Assembly: GCA_041906145.1 (NCBI GenBank)
Contig: JAYRJU010000001.1
Span: forward strand, 806,001-870,000
DNA length: 64,000 nt
Direction: 5' to 3'
Source: SHVO01 sp041906145
Lineage (GTDB): Bacteria; Pseudomonadota; Alphaproteobacteria; Rhodospirillales; Rhodospirillaceae
The notes beneath the pieces were generated by a model, which was given only the letters and a program-made list of their open reading frames with translations, made no database searches and was not told where the DNA came from. Below, one piece after another: positions 9,520 through 18,335 of this stretch. A program made the position numbers and the translations under genes. Numbering within the stretch: the stretch's first letter is position 1; each line of letters starts with the position of its first letter.

Positions 9520-10413
9520 TCAGTTGGCCGCGAGCGTCTCTGCCAGCATCTCTTGTAAGGATGCTTCCCAGGGGCGCTGCATAATGCCGTGAATACGGCT
9601 TATTTTGCTACAGTCGAGGACGGAATTGGCCGGACGTTTAGCCGGAGTGGGGTATTCTGCTGTGGTGATCGCGTCCACCTTAGGCCGCCGGCCCAGCGTG
9701 GGCGCGGCAATCTCAAAGATCGTTTCGGCGAACCTATGCCAGCTTACCGCACCCCCGCCGGTATAGTGGAAGGTGCCATAAGCCTCCTCAAGGAGGACGT
9801 CGTTGATCAGCCGGCGCGACAGCACGAGCAGCGCACCCGCGAGATCTCCCGCGAAAGTCGGCGCGCCGCGTTGGTCCGCGACCACGCGCAGTGAGTCGCG
9901 TTCGGCGCCGAGCCGCAGCATGGTTTTGACGAAGTTATGTCCATGCACGCCGTAGACCCAGGCCGTACGGATAATGATGTGACGGTCCAAGAACGCTCGT
10001 ACCGCCGCTTCGCCGGCCAACTTGCTCGCGCCGTACACCCCGAGCGGCGCAGTGGCGTCATCTTCGAGGTAGGGGTCTTTACTTTCTCCGTCGAATACAT
10101 AATCGGTGGAGATATGCACGAGGGGAATGTCGCGCGCCGCGCAGGCCGCCGCGAGGTGCCCCGGGCCGTCGCGGTTGACAGCGAACGCGAGATCCTTCTC
10201 GGTCTCGGCTTTGTCGACCGCTGTATAAGCGGCGGCATTGATGACCACTTTCGGCGCGGCCGCCGTCACCGTCGCATGCACGGCTTTTGTATCGGTGATA
10301 TCGAGGGCTTCAACGCTAAGCGCTTGCAGGGAGAGCTTCGCGGCCGCGGCGCGGCGCTCCAGCTCCCACGCCACCTGTCCGCCGGCGCCTGTGACGAGGA
10401 TGTCGCAGCTCAC
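9520..10413 (-). CDS. rmlD: dTDP-4-dehydrorhamnose reductase
   Basis: RmlD performs the last step of dTDP-L-rhamnose synthesis, the NAD(P)H-dependent reduction of the 4-keto group. The protein has a GxxGxxG cofactor loop (VTGAGGQVAWEL), STDYVFDG, and the catalytic YGASKLAGE motif. I chose the GTG at 10413, giving 297 residues, because it overlaps the rmlB stop by four bases (GTGA) and starts directly before the Rossmann strand. A start about 30 codons upstream would add a basic, unconserved tail lying inside rmlB. Confidence 0.95.
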   Translation of the reverse strand: MSCDILVTGAGGQVAWELERRAAAAKLSLQALSVEALDITDTKAVHATVTAAAPKVVINAAAYTAVDKAETEKDLAFAVNRDGPGHLAAACAARDIPLVHISTDYVFDGESKDPYLEDDATAPLGVYGASKLAGEAAVRAFLDRHIIIRTAWVYGVHGHNFVKTMLRLGAERDSLRVVADQRGAPTFAGDLAGALLVLSRRLINDVLLEEAYGTFHYTGGGAVSWHRFAETIFEIAAPTLGRRPKVDAITTAEYPTPAKRPANSVLDCSKISRIHGIMQRPWEASLQEMLAETLAAN

Positions 10414-11471
10414 GCGGTTTTTCTCGTCGAGAGGCCGAGGCGTTGGCCGCCGTAGTTTCCGGAACGGATCTTGGTCCACCACGGACGGTTGGCGAGGTAC
10501 CATTCGACCGTTTTACGCAGACCGGTCTCGAACGTTTCGCGCGGACGCCAGTTCAGTTCGCGGCCAATCTTGGTGATATCCATTGCATAGCGCGCATCGT
10601 GGCCGGGACGATCCGTCACGAAGGTGATGAGCTCGCGCGACGGCTTCGCCCCCGGGGCCAGTTCGTCCACCAAATCGCAGATCGCGCACACCACGTCGAT
10701 ATTCTTGCGCTCGGCTTCCCCGCCCACGTTGTAAACCTCGCCCAGGCGACCGGTCTTCACCACTGTCCACAGCGCGCGCGCGTGATCTTCGACGAACAGC
10801 CAATCGCGGACATTGGAACCCGTGCCGTAAACCGGCAGCGGTTTGCCGTCGAGGCAATTGAGGATCGTGAGCGGAATGAGCTTTTCCGGGAAGTGATAGG
10901 GCCCGTAATTGTTCGAGCAATTTGTTGTCACGACCGGCATGCCGTAAGTGTGATGCCAGGCGCGCACAAGATGATCGGATCCGGCCTTCGACGCGGAGTA
11001 AGGCGAGTTCGGCGCGTAAGGCGTCGTCTCGGTGAACAGGCCTTCTTCGCCGAGCGAACCATACACTTCGTCCGTAGAAATGTGATGGAAGCGGAACGCG
11101 TCCTTGCGCGCGCCAGGCAGCGCCTGCCAATAAGCGCGCGCGGCTTCCAGCATGGTGTACGTGCCGACAACGTTCGTGGTGATGAAAGCCGCAGGTCCAT
11201 CGATGGAGCGGTCCACATGGCTTTCGGCGGCAAGGTGCATCACCGCATCCGGCTGCTCGGCCGCGAAAATTTCGGCCATGGCCTGCGCGTCGCAGACATT
11301 TGCATGAACGAACTTATAACCCGGGCGGTCCGACACGGTCGCGACGGAGTCGAGATTGCCGGCATAGGTGAGCGCATCGACATTCACCACGTCGACTTTT
11401 TCTTCACCCACGAGAAGACGGACGACCGCCGAGCCGATAAAGCCGGCGCCGCCCGTGACAAGTACCTTCAT
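10410..11471 (-). CDS. rmlB: dTDP-glucose 4,6-dehydratase
   Basis: RmlB converts dTDP-glucose to dTDP-4-keto-6-deoxyglucose using bound NAD. The 353-residue sequence starts with MKVLVTGGAGFIGSAVVR (NAD-binding glycines), contains STDEVYGSL with the catalytic Asp-Glu pair, and YSASKAGSDHLVRAW with the catalytic Tyr and Lys. Length and motifs are standard. Its end is coupled to rmlD by a four-base overlap and its start lies 20 bases downstream of rmlC. Confidence 0.97.
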   Translation of the reverse strand: MKVLVTGGAGFIGSAVVRLLVGEEKVDVVNVDALTYAGNLDSVATVSDRPGYKFVHANVCDAQAMAEIFAAEQPDAVMHLAAESHVDRSIDGPAAFITTNVVGTYTMLEAARAYWQALPGARKDAFRFHHISTDEVYGSLGEEGLFTETTPYAPNSPYSASKAGSDHLVRAWHHTYGMPVVTTNCSNNYGPYHFPEKLIPLTILNCLDGKPLPVYGTGSNVRDWLFVEDHARALWTVVKTGRLGEVYNVGGEAERKNIDVVCAICDLVDELAPGAKPSRELITFVTDRPGHDARYAMDITKIGRELNWRPRETFETGLRKTVEWYLANRPWWTKIRSGNYGGQRLGLSTRKTA

Positions 11472-11491
11472 TCCGTCTTTCCTATCGCAGT

Positions 11492-12049
11492 CTAGAAATA
11501 GGCCGGCAGATCGGCGAGCCGCGGCTGAATCTTATCTTTTGCGGATAAAACCGCATCGGCCTCGCTCACTGGCCATGCGATACCAAGCGCCGGGTCGTTC
11601 CACAACAGGCCCAGATCGTGCTGGGGCGCGTAATAGTTGGTCACCTTATATAGGACCTCGGTATCGGGCTCGAGGGTCAGAAGGCCATGGGCAAACCCCA
11701 CCGGCACCAGGATCTGGTTCCATTCATCGGCGGAAATAGCAGCGGAAACATGTTTTCCGTAGCTCGGCGAGGCACGGCGCAGATCCACCGCGACATCGAG
11801 AATCGATCCCCGGACCACCCGTACCAGCTTGTCCTGGGCAAAAGGGGCGGACTGGAAATGCAGACCCCGCACGGTGCCCTTGGTGGCGGAAAAGGCATGA
11901 TTGTCCTGCACGAAATCGAGGGTGATCCCCGCCTCGGCGAAGGCTTTGCGTGAATAGGTCTCGGAAAAAAAGCCGCGCGCGTCCCCATGTTTCTTAGGGC
12001 GAATGATCTTCACATCGGGGATCGCAAGGCTTTCGACCGTCAGGGACAT
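11492..12049 (-). CDS. rmlC: dTDP-4-dehydrorhamnose 3,5-epimerase
   Basis: RmlC epimerises C3 and C5 of dTDP-4-keto-6-deoxyglucose, the third step to dTDP-L-rhamnose. The 185-residue cupin protein has RGLHFQ with the catalytic histidine, the KLVRVVRGSILDVAVDLR strand and the VPVGFAHGLLTLEPDTEVLYK substrate region, with the active Tyr/Asp environment intact. All four rml genes are present and intact, so the donor pathway is complete in this operon. Confidence 0.97.
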   Translation of the reverse strand: MSLTVESLAIPDVKIIRPKKHGDARGFFSETYSRKAFAEAGITLDFVQDNHAFSATKGTVRGLHFQSAPFAQDKLVRVVRGSILDVAVDLRRASPSYGKHVSAAISADEWNQILVPVGFAHGLLTLEPDTEVLYKVTNYYAPQHDLGLLWNDPALGIAWPVSEADAVLSAKDKIQPRLADLPAYF

Positions 12050-12067
12050 ACGTCGTTTCTCCAGGCG

Positions 12068-13678
12068 CTATAGCAGATAGATCGAAAGACCGGGGCGCTC
12101 GAGCTTCTCGCGCTTCAGCTTTTCCAGTACTTCCATATAAGCCGCGGCCCAGCGTGAGAAGCGCGAAATATCGGTGCCGTTGATGGCCCAATCCATCACG
12201 ATTACGACCGCCGGCCGCTTTTCCTGGGTGAGCGCGATGGCGCGCTGCAGCCACGCGGGATCGCGCAAGGGCAGCGCGTCGTCGACATACTGCTCGCGGA
12301 ATAGAAGATGCCGGCCCGTCATGAAAGCGATCCCGGGACAGTAAGGGACGCAGACGATCGTATCGCCCGGCTTTGAATTTGCTTCGATGACGGCTTTGAG
12401 GTCTTCAAGCAAAGCTTTCTCGCCTGGATACACACGCACGTTCACGCCGTTGCTAGCCTCAAAACGTTCGGTGCGGCCGAAACTTACCGCGATCGATCCG
12501 GTGCCATCCTGTGTCAACGCCTCGCCGACATAAAGGCCCAGGGTGAGCGCGATCAACGCCGGAAAGACAAGCATGAGGCCGCGCGCCTGCGTCATGACCT
12601 GCCAGGCGAAGATTCCTGCAAGCACCGCGAATCCCGGCATGAAGTTGGCGATATGCGAAAGATCCGGACGATAGAAGAAGTAATGCGGCGCGGCGGCTGC
12701 GCCGGCGGTAAGGACGACTAACAGAGAGGCTGCGGACTTCATGCGATCCGTATCGCGCATCAAACGTAGAGCGCTGAATACAGCGAACGCGATGATGATA
12801 AGGATGGGGAGATAGACCAGCGCCGCAAGGCGCATCTCGGCGGCGTTCACCGCGCCGAACAAGCGGGGGCGCGCGAGGAGCGTTCCAGCGGCCGTCGCAT
12901 CAGCCATCCCAGTGCCTGTCAGCGCCGCGAGCCCGCGCAAGGCATAACCGGCAAGCATCTCAGGATAGGAAAGATATTGGCTAATCAGTGTGGCGAGATA
13001 GCCGTCGCTGAGCGCGAGCAGGACCCCGGGCGCGTGCGTGACAACAAATCCCGCAAGCGCCGCGCCGATGAGGTAGAGACGGCGCCCCCCGCGCAAGGTC
13101 GCGGCGACGAGCAGCAATGTTAGCGGCACGGCGAAGATATAGCCGAAGTCAGGGCGGATCTGAAACGAGAGGGCAAGCGCCGCCCCCGCCACGAACGCTT
13201 GGCGCGGACGCGCCGCTTCAAGACGCTGCGCCAACATAAGCTGTGGCACGGTATTGATCAGAATACACAGCCCGTAGAACGCCGTCGGCAGGAAGGCCGG
13301 CGCCAGCGCCGGCACGGCGGCGATCGAGACCGCGAACCACGGGCGGCCCGTGACAATAAACACCGCGGCATAGACGAGCAGTGCCGTGGCTAGCACGCAT
13401 GCGAAAAACAGCGCCCGCGTCAGGAGGAAGTCGGGGCCGAACAACCGAAAGAGACCTTCGCCGACCTTGAACCACAACAAACCGTAGCTGACGGGTAGCT
13501 CGTAGAGGCTGGTCCCGCGCGACAGTTCATAGACAAACTGCGCGTAATTACCCTCATCGGAAAAATTGAATCCGGCGTCAAAATACAAGGCGTAATAGAT
13601 CAGCGAGAGTCCGCCGATCAGAACGGCGGGGACCCACGGTCGAGCGGCGGCTGGTGCGGCTAAAGGATTGGTTTTCAC
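12068..13678 (-). CDS. Polytopic membrane protein, GT-C glycosyltransferase-like
   Basis: The product has about ten to twelve hydrophobic helices followed by a soluble C-terminal domain of roughly 140 residues. An acidic pair (SDEGNY) lies in the first loop after helix one, where GT-C enzymes of the PMT/ArnT type hold their catalytic aspartate. This supports a glycosyltransferase that uses a polyprenyl-phosphate sugar on the periplasmic face, but no family-specific signature is clear. It is the first gene of the leftward rml operon, 18 bases upstream of rmlC. The start is uncertain: GTG at 13678 is used, while a TTG at 13708 would add ten residues; neither has a good ribosome-binding site. 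Confidence 0.65.
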   Translation of the reverse strand: MKTNPLAAPAAARPWVPAVLIGGLSLIYYALYFDAGFNFSDEGNYAQFVYELSRGTSLYELPVSYGLLWFKVGEGLFRLFGPDFLLTRALFFACVLATALLVYAAVFIVTGRPWFAVSIAAVPALAPAFLPTAFYGLCILINTVPQLMLAQRLEAARPRQAFVAGAALALSFQIRPDFGYIFAVPLTLLLVAATLRGGRRLYLIGAALAGFVVTHAPGVLLALSDGYLATLISQYLSYPEMLAGYALRGLAALTGTGMADATAAGTLLARPRLFGAVNAAEMRLAALVYLPILIIIAFAVFSALRLMRDTDRMKSAASLLVVLTAGAAAAPHYFFYRPDLSHIANFMPGFAVLAGIFAWQVMTQARGLMLVFPALIALTLGLYVGEALTQDGTGSIAVSFGRTERFEASNGVNVRVYPGEKALLEDLKAVIEANSKPGDTIVCVPYCPGIAFMTGRHLLFREQYVDDALPLRDPAWLQRAIALTQEKRPAVVIVMDWAINGTDISRFSRWAAAYMEVLEKLKREKLERPGLSIYLL

Positions 13679-13855
13679 GGCGAATTGGCAAAGACGAGGG
13701 ATCGCCAAAATACAAGCAGATGAGGGCCCCGCGCCATACTTCCCCCGTTACTAAATGGCATAATAATTCTACCTTAGGGAATGGTATAGCAGTGCCGGGG
13801 ACCGTCGCGCCGGGGAGCGTGGCGGTTGTTGGGACGACACACGGGGCGCGGGGGC

Positions 13856-15898
13856 ATGTTGCGCGCAGCGAATTGCACTGTTTCGAAGGCGCTGGCCTTC
13901 GTTTTCATGTTGATATGCCTGTGCCTTCCGGCGCGGGCGACGCATGCCGAAATCGCGGTCGCGCGCCCGACAAGCGCGGCGACGGTTTCGATCTCCAGCG
14001 ATCTCGAAATTCTTGAGGATCCCACGGGTCAGGCGAGCTTGGCCGATGTCATGGGCGCACTTCACAGCAGCTTCAAACCCGCGGGCACGGACCGGCCGGC
14101 CTTCGGCATCTCGCGCGGTGCAGCGTGGACGCGGGTGGCCGTGGATCTGTCCCAAGATCCCGAGCGGGCAAGTCGCCGCGCGCAGTTCAGCGCCATCCAT
14201 CCCGATACCGTCTCGTTCTTCATCGTCGATGATGCAGGCAACGTCTTACGCACCTACACCGGCGGCCTCGATGTGCCGGGCAGCAACACCTACCGCAAGT
14301 TCTCGGTGGCCGTCGGCGATCTGGGGGTCGATCACTTCACCCTCTACGCCCGTATGACAACGCACTACATCTCCACCCTTACTCAGTTCCTGGTCACCGC
14401 GCAGGAAGAGGTGCGCGCCGAGATGGCGGTTGAGCGCGTGCTGTGGCCGCTGTTCGGCGCCATGGCCCTGGCCGGGTTCTTCTGCCTTCTCCTGTGGGCG
14501 CATCTGCGCGAGCCAGTATACGGCTTCGGCTTCGCGGTCGTTTTCAGCATCTTCATGACCGCGCAGTCGCACGTGAACTTCGATCGGCTGCTGTGGCCCG
14601 AAGCATTGCAGAACGGCGACTTCACGCGTCTCGTCTATCTCGGCGGATCTAGCCTGGTCCACGGCTTCGGCCTGATGTTCACGTCATACTTCCTCGACGT
14701 CCCTAACCGGCACCCTCGTCTACACGGGGCCGCCCGAATTGCGGCGTTCACCATGGTGTTGTTGATGCTGCTGGTGGTGCTTGTGACCCCCTATAACTCC
14801 TTCCTGGTGACCGTGCTGAACCTTGTGGTGGCAACCGCGTTCATCACGGTCATGGTTGTCAGCGCGCTCCGTGCGAAGATGCGCGCGGCGATTACCTATG
14901 CGGTGGTCGCGGCGCCCTTCATTACGTGCCTTCTGCTCACCAACATCGCGAGCTATCACGTCCTCACGGAGCATCCGATCTCCATCTCGCTGGCGGTCAT
15001 CGCACTTACGCTGCTTGTCGTGGGCATCACCGTCAGCCTTGCAGACGGCTTCCGCGAGAATCTCGAGAGCAAAGTGCAGGAACGCACGGTGGAATTGTCG
15101 GTGGCCAACGAGGCGCTGCGCGAAGCTCACGAGGCCAAGAACCGTATGTTGGGGGTTGTGGCGCACGATCTCCGCAACCCACTCTCAGGTATCCGCGCGG
15201 CTGCACAGCTTTTGATCGAAATCCCCTTGGATCAGGACAAACGCGAGACCTTGCTGCGCACGATACGTGACGGGGCCGATGTGACCCTGAGCATGACCGA
15301 GGATCTTCTAGACGTGGCCGCGATCCGCGAGGGCAAGGTCGAGTTGGTGCCCGATTCCATCGATCTGTTTCATCTTGTGGAATCGCGCGCCGAGCTTTTC
15401 CGCATGACCGCCCAGGCTAAGGATATCGAGCTGCGCCTGGACCTCACGCGCATTCCGCCGGCCTGGGCGGACGCCAAGCGCGCCGCGCAGGTGCTCGACA
15501 ATCTGGTCAGCAACGCCGTGAAATACTCTCCGCACGAAGGGCGCGTGACGATCGAGCTGCGCGCCATCGACGGTCGTGCGCGGCTGTCCGTGATCGACGA
15601 GGGACAGGGCATTCCTGCCGATGAACTCGACGACATCTTCGAGCCCTTCGAACGCGCGTCACCGCAACCTACCGGCGGCGAACGGAGTATTGGGCTCGGA
15701 CTCGCGATCGTGAAACGCTTGGTCGAGGCGCAGAGCGGTGAGATCCGGGTGCAAAGCGCGCTGGGCAAGGGCTCGAGGTTCGAGATGTTCCTGCCTTTCG
15801 CCACCACCGTGGTGCGCGACATACCGGCGAATCGGGGCAAATCCCGCGGCCTCGCCATGAACGCCAACGACGCTCCGGACGCGCTGTCACCCGCATGA
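13856..15898 (+). CDS. Sensor histidine kinase with 7TMR-DISM sensor
   Basis: After a signal peptide (cleavage near ARATHA) come a periplasmic 7TMR-DISMED2-type beta domain (about residues 35-190), seven membrane helices (about 195-395), a short coiled coil, a HisKA domain with phospho-acceptor His437 in VVAHDLRNPLSG, and an ATPase domain with N box DNLVSNAVKYSP, G1 DEGQGIP and G2 GLGLAIVKRL. The 7TMR-DISM architecture usually senses periplasmic carbohydrate or related ligands. No response regulator gene is nearby, so the partner is elsewhere. The ATG at 13856 is chosen because it starts directly before the signal peptide. The stop overlaps the next start (ATGA). Confidence 0.9.
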   Translation: MLRAANCTVSKALAFVFMLICLCLPARATHAEIAVARPTSAATVSISSDLEILEDPTGQASLADVMGALHSSFKPAGTDRPAFGISRGAAWTRVAVDLSQDPERASRRAQFSAIHPDTVSFFIVDDAGNVLRTYTGGLDVPGSNTYRKFSVAVGDLGVDHFTLYARMTTHYISTLTQFLVTAQEEVRAEMAVERVLWPLFGAMALAGFFCLLLWAHLREPVYGFGFAVVFSIFMTAQSHVNFDRLLWPEALQNGDFTRLVYLGGSSLVHGFGLMFTSYFLDVPNRHPRLHGAARIAAFTMVLLMLLVVLVTPYNSFLVTVLNLVVATAFITVMVVSALRAKMRAAITYAVVAAPFITCLLLTNIASYHVLTEHPISISLAVIALTLLVVGITVSLADGFRENLESKVQERTVELSVANEALREAHEAKNRMLGVVAHDLRNPLSGIRAAAQLLIEIPLDQDKRETLLRTIRDGADVTLSMTEDLLDVAAIREGKVELVPDSIDLFHLVESRAELFRMTAQAKDIELRLDLTRIPPAWADAKRAAQVLDNLVSNAVKYSPHEGRVTIELRAIDGRARLSVIDEGQGIPADELDDIFEPFERASPQPTGGERSIGLGLAIVKRLVEAQSGEIRVQSALGKGSRFEMFLPFATTVVRDIPANRGKSRGLAMNANDAPDALSPA

Positions 15899-16326
15899 AG
15901 CTCTTCACCATCGGATTCACCCAGAAGACAGCGGAGACATTTTTCACGATTTTGAAGAAGGCGGGTGTCAAACACCTGATCGATATACGGTTGAATAACG
16001 TCTCGCAGCTTGCCGGCTTCACAAAGCGCGATGACCTCGCCTATTTCGCCAAATCGATCTGCCGCATTCCCTACACCCATGCCACCGATCTCGCGCCAAC
16101 CGATGAGATACTGACTGCGGCCAAGAAGGCCAAGGGAAGCTGGGGGACTTACGAAAAGAAGTTCATGGATTTGATGGCCGCGCGAAAGGTCGAGAAGCTG
16201 GACCGCGCGATGTTCGAGGACGGCTGTCTTCTATGCAGTGAGCCGACGCCCCACCACTGCCACCGGCGCCTCGTGGCGGAGTACCTCGGTAAACATTGGA
16301 ACGGCGTGACGATCACGCATCTTTAG
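15895..16326 (+). CDS. DUF488 family protein
   Basis: The 143-residue protein matches DUF488: TIGFTQKTAETFFTILKK at the N-terminus, KHLIDIRLN, and a C-terminal LLCSEPTPHHCHRRLVAEYL with the paired cysteine/histidine residues typical of the family. The biochemical role of DUF488 is not established. Its ATG overlaps the kinase stop by four bases, so it is co-translated with a sensor kinase. Its last 14 bases overlap the end of the convergent OGFr-like gene. Confidence 0.85.
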   Translation: MKLFTIGFTQKTAETFFTILKKAGVKHLIDIRLNNVSQLAGFTKRDDLAYFAKSICRIPYTHATDLAPTDEILTAAKKAKGSWGTYEKKFMDLMAARKVEKLDRAMFEDGCLLCSEPTPHHCHRRLVAEYLGKHWNGVTITHL

Positions 16327-16819
16327 TGGAACGCCAGAACTGAATCGTACGTTCCGAGATCGCGCCCGCGCCTTCACGCCCGGCGATATCGAGAAGACAG
16401 CCGAGAAGGGCGTCTGCTTCCGCCCCCAATCCGACCAGACGCAAGAAAGTCATAATGCGCGTGAGCCGGAGGTGGTTGTGATTGAGCGGCTCCAGCCAAT
16501 GCGCTTTTTCCGCAAAATCCGGCCCGCGTCCGATCGACGCCCCCGCGCGCTTGAGGCCATAGAAAGCCAGCATCAGGTCGAGCGACCGCAAAGCTCTCGC
16601 CTCCAAATCGGGCGAGGTCCGGAACGCTTTCATATCTTCGGAGGAAAGAAGGGGAGCCCCAGGATTGAAGCGGCTTAGTTCCGGCGTCGGGAATAGCCAC
16701 TGGATAAAATCGTGCACCATTTCGAGACGGCGATGATCCCAGGCCCAGATCTCGTTTATGGATCTGCCGGCCGTGTCGAGCCCAGTACCTTGATAAAATG
16801 CGAGAACCGCGCTGGTCAT
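16313..16819 (-). CDS. Opioid growth factor receptor (OGFr)-like domain protein
   Basis: The 168-residue protein resembles the conserved region of opioid growth factor receptors (OGFr_N): LEMVHDFIQWLFPTPELSRFN (the HxxIQWLFP core), then GRGPDFAEKAHWLEPLNHNHLRLTRI with the alternating asparagine/histidine motif. Bacterial members are short, cytoplasmic and of unknown function; the receptor name comes from vertebrate relatives and implies no opioid role here. It converges on the DUF488 gene with a 14-base coding overlap. Confidence 0.8.
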   Translation of the reverse strand: MTSAVLAFYQGTGLDTAGRSINEIWAWDHRRLEMVHDFIQWLFPTPELSRFNPGAPLLSSEDMKAFRTSPDLEARALRSLDLMLAFYGLKRAGASIGRGPDFAEKAHWLEPLNHNHLRLTRIMTFLRLVGLGAEADALLGCLLDIAGREGAGAISERTIQFWRSTKDA

Positions 16820-16845
16820 GGCCTCAGCCTACACACGCGCTCCGC

Positions 16846-16881
16846 AAAAGAAAAACGCGCGCCGACATGCGGCGCGCGTTT
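16846..16881 (-). terminator. Rho-independent terminator of hsp20
   Basis: A perfect 12-base stem (16853-16864 with 16870-16881) with a five-base loop is followed on the minus strand by TTTTTCTTTT. It lies about 40 bases past the Hsp20 stop and reads in that direction. Confidence 0.85.
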
Positions 16882-16920
16882 GAGTGAACCAGATCTTTTC
16901 GTCGCGTTGGCGCCCGGGGG

Positions 16921-17367
16921 TTAGGCGGCGTGCGCGATCGTCTTCTGGGCGTTCGTGTTACCCGCGATCGCAACCTTGCGGGGCTTCAAGGCTTCCGGGA
17001 TCTCGCGCTTGAGATCAATATGCAGGAGGCCGTTTTCCATGGCGGCGCCGGTGACGTGGATATGGTCGGCGAGTTCAAACTTGCGCTCGAACGACCGGCC
17101 AGCGATGCCGCGGTGGAGATACGTCGTCTGTTCATCTTGCGAGGTCTTGCCGCGGACCGTCAGAGTGTGGTTCTCGACCTGCACGTCGAGGTCCTTATCG
17201 GCAAATCCGGCCACCGCAAACGTAATGCGGTATGCATCTTCACCGGCCTTCGCGATGTTGTACGGCGGATAAGAGGGGGCTTCGTTGAGTTGCGCGTCAA
17301 ACAGACGGGTCAGGTTGTCAAAACCCACGGTGGCGCGATAGAGGGGGGAAAGGTCGAAGGTACGCAT
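16921..17367 (-). CDS. Small heat-shock protein, Hsp20/IbpA family
   Basis: This 148-residue holdase chaperone has the alpha-crystallin domain (about residues 38-128): PPYNIAKAGEDAYRITFAVAGF at its start, LTVRGK, a GIAGRSFERKFELADHI strand and an LKREIP near the C-terminal IxI-like region. It binds unfolded protein under heat stress. The ATG at 17367 is chosen over one 45 bases upstream because a GGAG ribosome-binding site lies nine bases before it and the protein then starts with the family's MRTFDLSPLYR. That site is buried in a hairpin (17370-17394), so translation is probably temperature-controlled. A strong terminator follows. Confidence 0.93.
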   Translation of the reverse strand: MRTFDLSPLYRATVGFDNLTRLFDAQLNEAPSYPPYNIAKAGEDAYRITFAVAGFADKDLDVQVENHTLTVRGKTSQDEQTTYLHRGIAGRSFERKFELADHIHVTGAAMENGLLHIDLKREIPEALKPRKVAIAGNTNAQKTIAHAA

Positions 17368-17369
17368 AG

Positions 17370-17394
17370 GAATATTCTCCAATGAGCAATATTC
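17370..17394 (-). promoter_or_regulatory. ROSE-like RNA thermometer hairpin
   Basis: On the minus strand seven bases (GAATATT, 17394-17388) pair perfectly with AATATTC (17376-17370), and CTC (17386-17384) pairs with GAG (17379-17377) around an ATTG loop. This traps the GGAG ribosome-binding site at 17380-17377. A single G (17387) bulges inside a TTGCT sequence, matching the UYGCU element and bulged G of ROSE thermometers, which control small heat-shock genes in Rhizobiales and relatives. Only this last hairpin is clear; I did not resolve the upstream hairpins that full ROSE elements have. Confidence 0.75.
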
Positions 17395-17612
17395 AAGGAG
17401 CGCGTTTATCAAGCTGCCGTGGCTAGAGCCAAACGAGATCTCCTCGCCGGAACCCCTAAAGCCGCGACGCGCCTCAAAGGCCGCGCCCGTTGGCCGTGCA
17501 GGCCCCGAAGGCGCCTACGGAGTAGGATTTAAGGCGGGATCGGTCGGTCGCAAGAGCCGACTCGCACTTTTTTTGCCTTTTTTTGCCGGGCGAAAAGCGT
17601 TGTATTTTCAAG

Positions 17613-18179
17613 CTAGTGCGGCAGTTCGGCTTCGTTGGGGATGGCGTCGTCGCGGCGGTCGTCGTCGCGGTGCGCCATGGCGATGCGGCGCAGCTCCTTG
17701 AGGACCGGATCAAGGTCCTTGAGCTTTTTCTCAAGTTCAGCGCGGAACGCTGGTGGCAGGTCGCCTTGAAGGAGGCGGGCGACGATGTCGCACTGCCGCG
17801 CCAGGGAGTTCACGGCGTCGATCAGGCTGCGCGACTTCGGCGTATGGGAATCGTGCACGCCGCGCAAATTGCTCATCAGCATATGGATCATGGTGCGGAT
17901 GAAGGGATCGGCGCGCTTCATCTTATCGATCATGGTCTCGATCGAAATGACCGTGAGCTTCGAATCTTCGAGCGCGAAGGCCGTCGCCATGCGCGGACTG
18001 CCGTCAATGACGGCCATCTCGCCGAACAGCTCGCCCTTGCGGACGGTGGCTAAGGGGATCTTGCGGCCTTGGGCTTCCCGGTAGAGCCCAACGGCCCCGC
18101 TGGTGACGATATAAGCGGCATCGCCGCTTTCGCCCTGCTTAAACAGCACCTTGCCTTTAGGAAAGGAAACGATGTCCAC
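17613..18179 (-). CDS. Cyclic nucleotide-binding domain protein without DNA-binding domain
   Basis: The first 115 residues form a cNMP-binding beta-roll: VLFKQGESGDAAYIVTSGAVGLY, then GELFGEMAVIDGSPRMATAFA, which is the phosphate-binding cassette with Glu and Arg in place (GEMAVIDGSPRMATA). The remaining 70 residues are helical and charged and lack a helix-turn-helix, so this is not a complete Crp/Fnr regulator. Family relatives act as small cNMP sensors that bind a partner protein. It stands alone between hsp20 and korB. Confidence 0.85.
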   Translation of the reverse strand: MDIVSFPKGKVLFKQGESGDAAYIVTSGAVGLYREAQGRKIPLATVRKGELFGEMAVIDGSPRMATAFALEDSKLTVISIETMIDKMKRADPFIRTMIHMLMSNLRGVHDSHTPKSRSLIDAVNSLARQCDIVARLLQGDLPPAFRAELEKKLKDLDPVLKELRRIAMAHRDDDRRDDAIPNEAELPH

Positions 18180-18335
18180 GACGCCACCCCTCGCGGGGTT
18201 CGTCTCATCCCGCGATCCACCCCGTTATTTTTCAACGGTTTTCCCGGGAAAGTCAAAGTCTTCACGGCCAACCGCGCGGTAGTTGCGCGGAGTGCTGGGA
18301 CGTTCAACGCGGGTTTAAAATAAGCTTTGGCAGGG

